DNA from: an uncultured Methylobacillus sp.
GTDB taxonomy: Bacteria > Pseudomonadota > Gammaproteobacteria > Burkholderiales > Methylophilaceae
NCBI GenBank assembly: GCA_946478965.1
Contig: CAMLDQ010000054.1
Location: 1 to 13,948 of the forward strand
Length of the DNA stretch: 13,948 bases
Direction of reading: 5' to 3'
Below are positions 13,924 through 13,948 of the stretch, piece after piece; positions within the stretch are counted from its first letter, which is position 1, and each line of letters begins with the position of its first letter. Below the pieces are notes generated by a model. That model saw only the letters and a program-made list of their open reading frames with translations. It searched no databases and was not told the origin of the DNA. The translations under genes and the position numbers were made by a program.

Positions 13924-13948
13924 TGGCGGAGAGGGCGGGATTCGAACC
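13924..13948 (-). tRNA. tRNA-Ser, 3' part only (runs off the right edge)
   Basis: Read on the minus strand the last bases are GGTTCGAATCCC, a T-loop and arm, then GCCCTCTCCGCCA. This gives the acceptor 3' strand CCTCTCC, discriminator G and encoded CCA. A G discriminator with this acceptor fits tRNA-Ser. The anticodon is outside the window, so the isoacceptor cannot be named. Confidence 0.8.

Noticed and set aside
13924..13948. tRNA 3' end as a possible integration site of a mobile element
   Set aside because: No integrase, no direct repeat of the tRNA end and no foreign-looking genes were seen in the window.
1..13948. CRISPR array, insertion sequence or phage genes
   Set aside because: No spaced direct repeats, no transposase or integrase motif and no phage structural gene were found.

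Overview
The window looks like chromosome of a Gram-negative methylotroph. GC is moderately high, gene style is proteobacterial, and a block of methanol dehydrogenase accessory genes dominates the centre. The gene set would suit a betaproteobacterial methylotroph such as the Methylophilaceae, but the taxon is an inference.

Layout from left to right. (1) 1-2411, minus strand: a large membrane sensor histidine kinase (TPR-like periplasmic part, TM, PAS, HisKA, HATPase) that runs off the left edge. (2) 2464-5022, minus: an outer-membrane TonB-dependent receptor, 52 bp upstream of the kinase and probably co-transcribed with it. (3) 5202-5687, minus: an NlpC/P60 lipoprotein peptidase. (4) 5762-5833, minus: a 23-codon gene recognisable as pqqA, the PQQ precursor peptide, followed by a strong UUCG-loop terminator. 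(5) 5964-11274, minus: six tightly overlapping genes matching mxaR-mxaS-mxaA-mxaC-mxaK-mxaL (MoxR AAA+ ATPase, DUF58 protein, membrane protein, VWA protein, TPR-like protein, VWA protein). Four of the five junctions are or can be read as 4-base ATGA overlaps, and mxaC/mxaK overlap by 16 bp. (6) 11277-11354: a possible 25-residue membrane microprotein ending 2 bp before mxaR. (7) 11369-11647, minus: a small antibiotic-biosynthesis-monooxygenase-like (ABM) protein. (8) 11693-12427, plus: a membrane-anchored protein of unknown family with a duplicated Cys-Ser-Tyr motif. (9) 12444-13139, minus: a four-TM membrane protein and a thioredoxin-like [2Fe-2S] ferredoxin in one operon, divergent from (10) a TetR regulator at 13242-13805, with two adjacent perfect palindromes between them. 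(11) 13883-13948: a terminator and the 3' end of a tRNA-Ser on the minus strand.

How they fit together: MxaRSACKL are needed in known methylotrophs for assembly and calcium insertion of the PQQ-dependent methanol dehydrogenase in the periplasm, and PqqA is the substrate from which PQQ is made, so the central block supplies both maturation machinery and cofactor precursor. The structural genes mxaFJGI and the enzymes PqqBCDE are not in the window. The TonB receptor and sensor kinase may serve uptake of a metal chelate or other large ligand, but the substrate cannot be read from sequence. The TetR-ferredoxin-membrane protein cassette on the right looks like a separate self-regulated unit.
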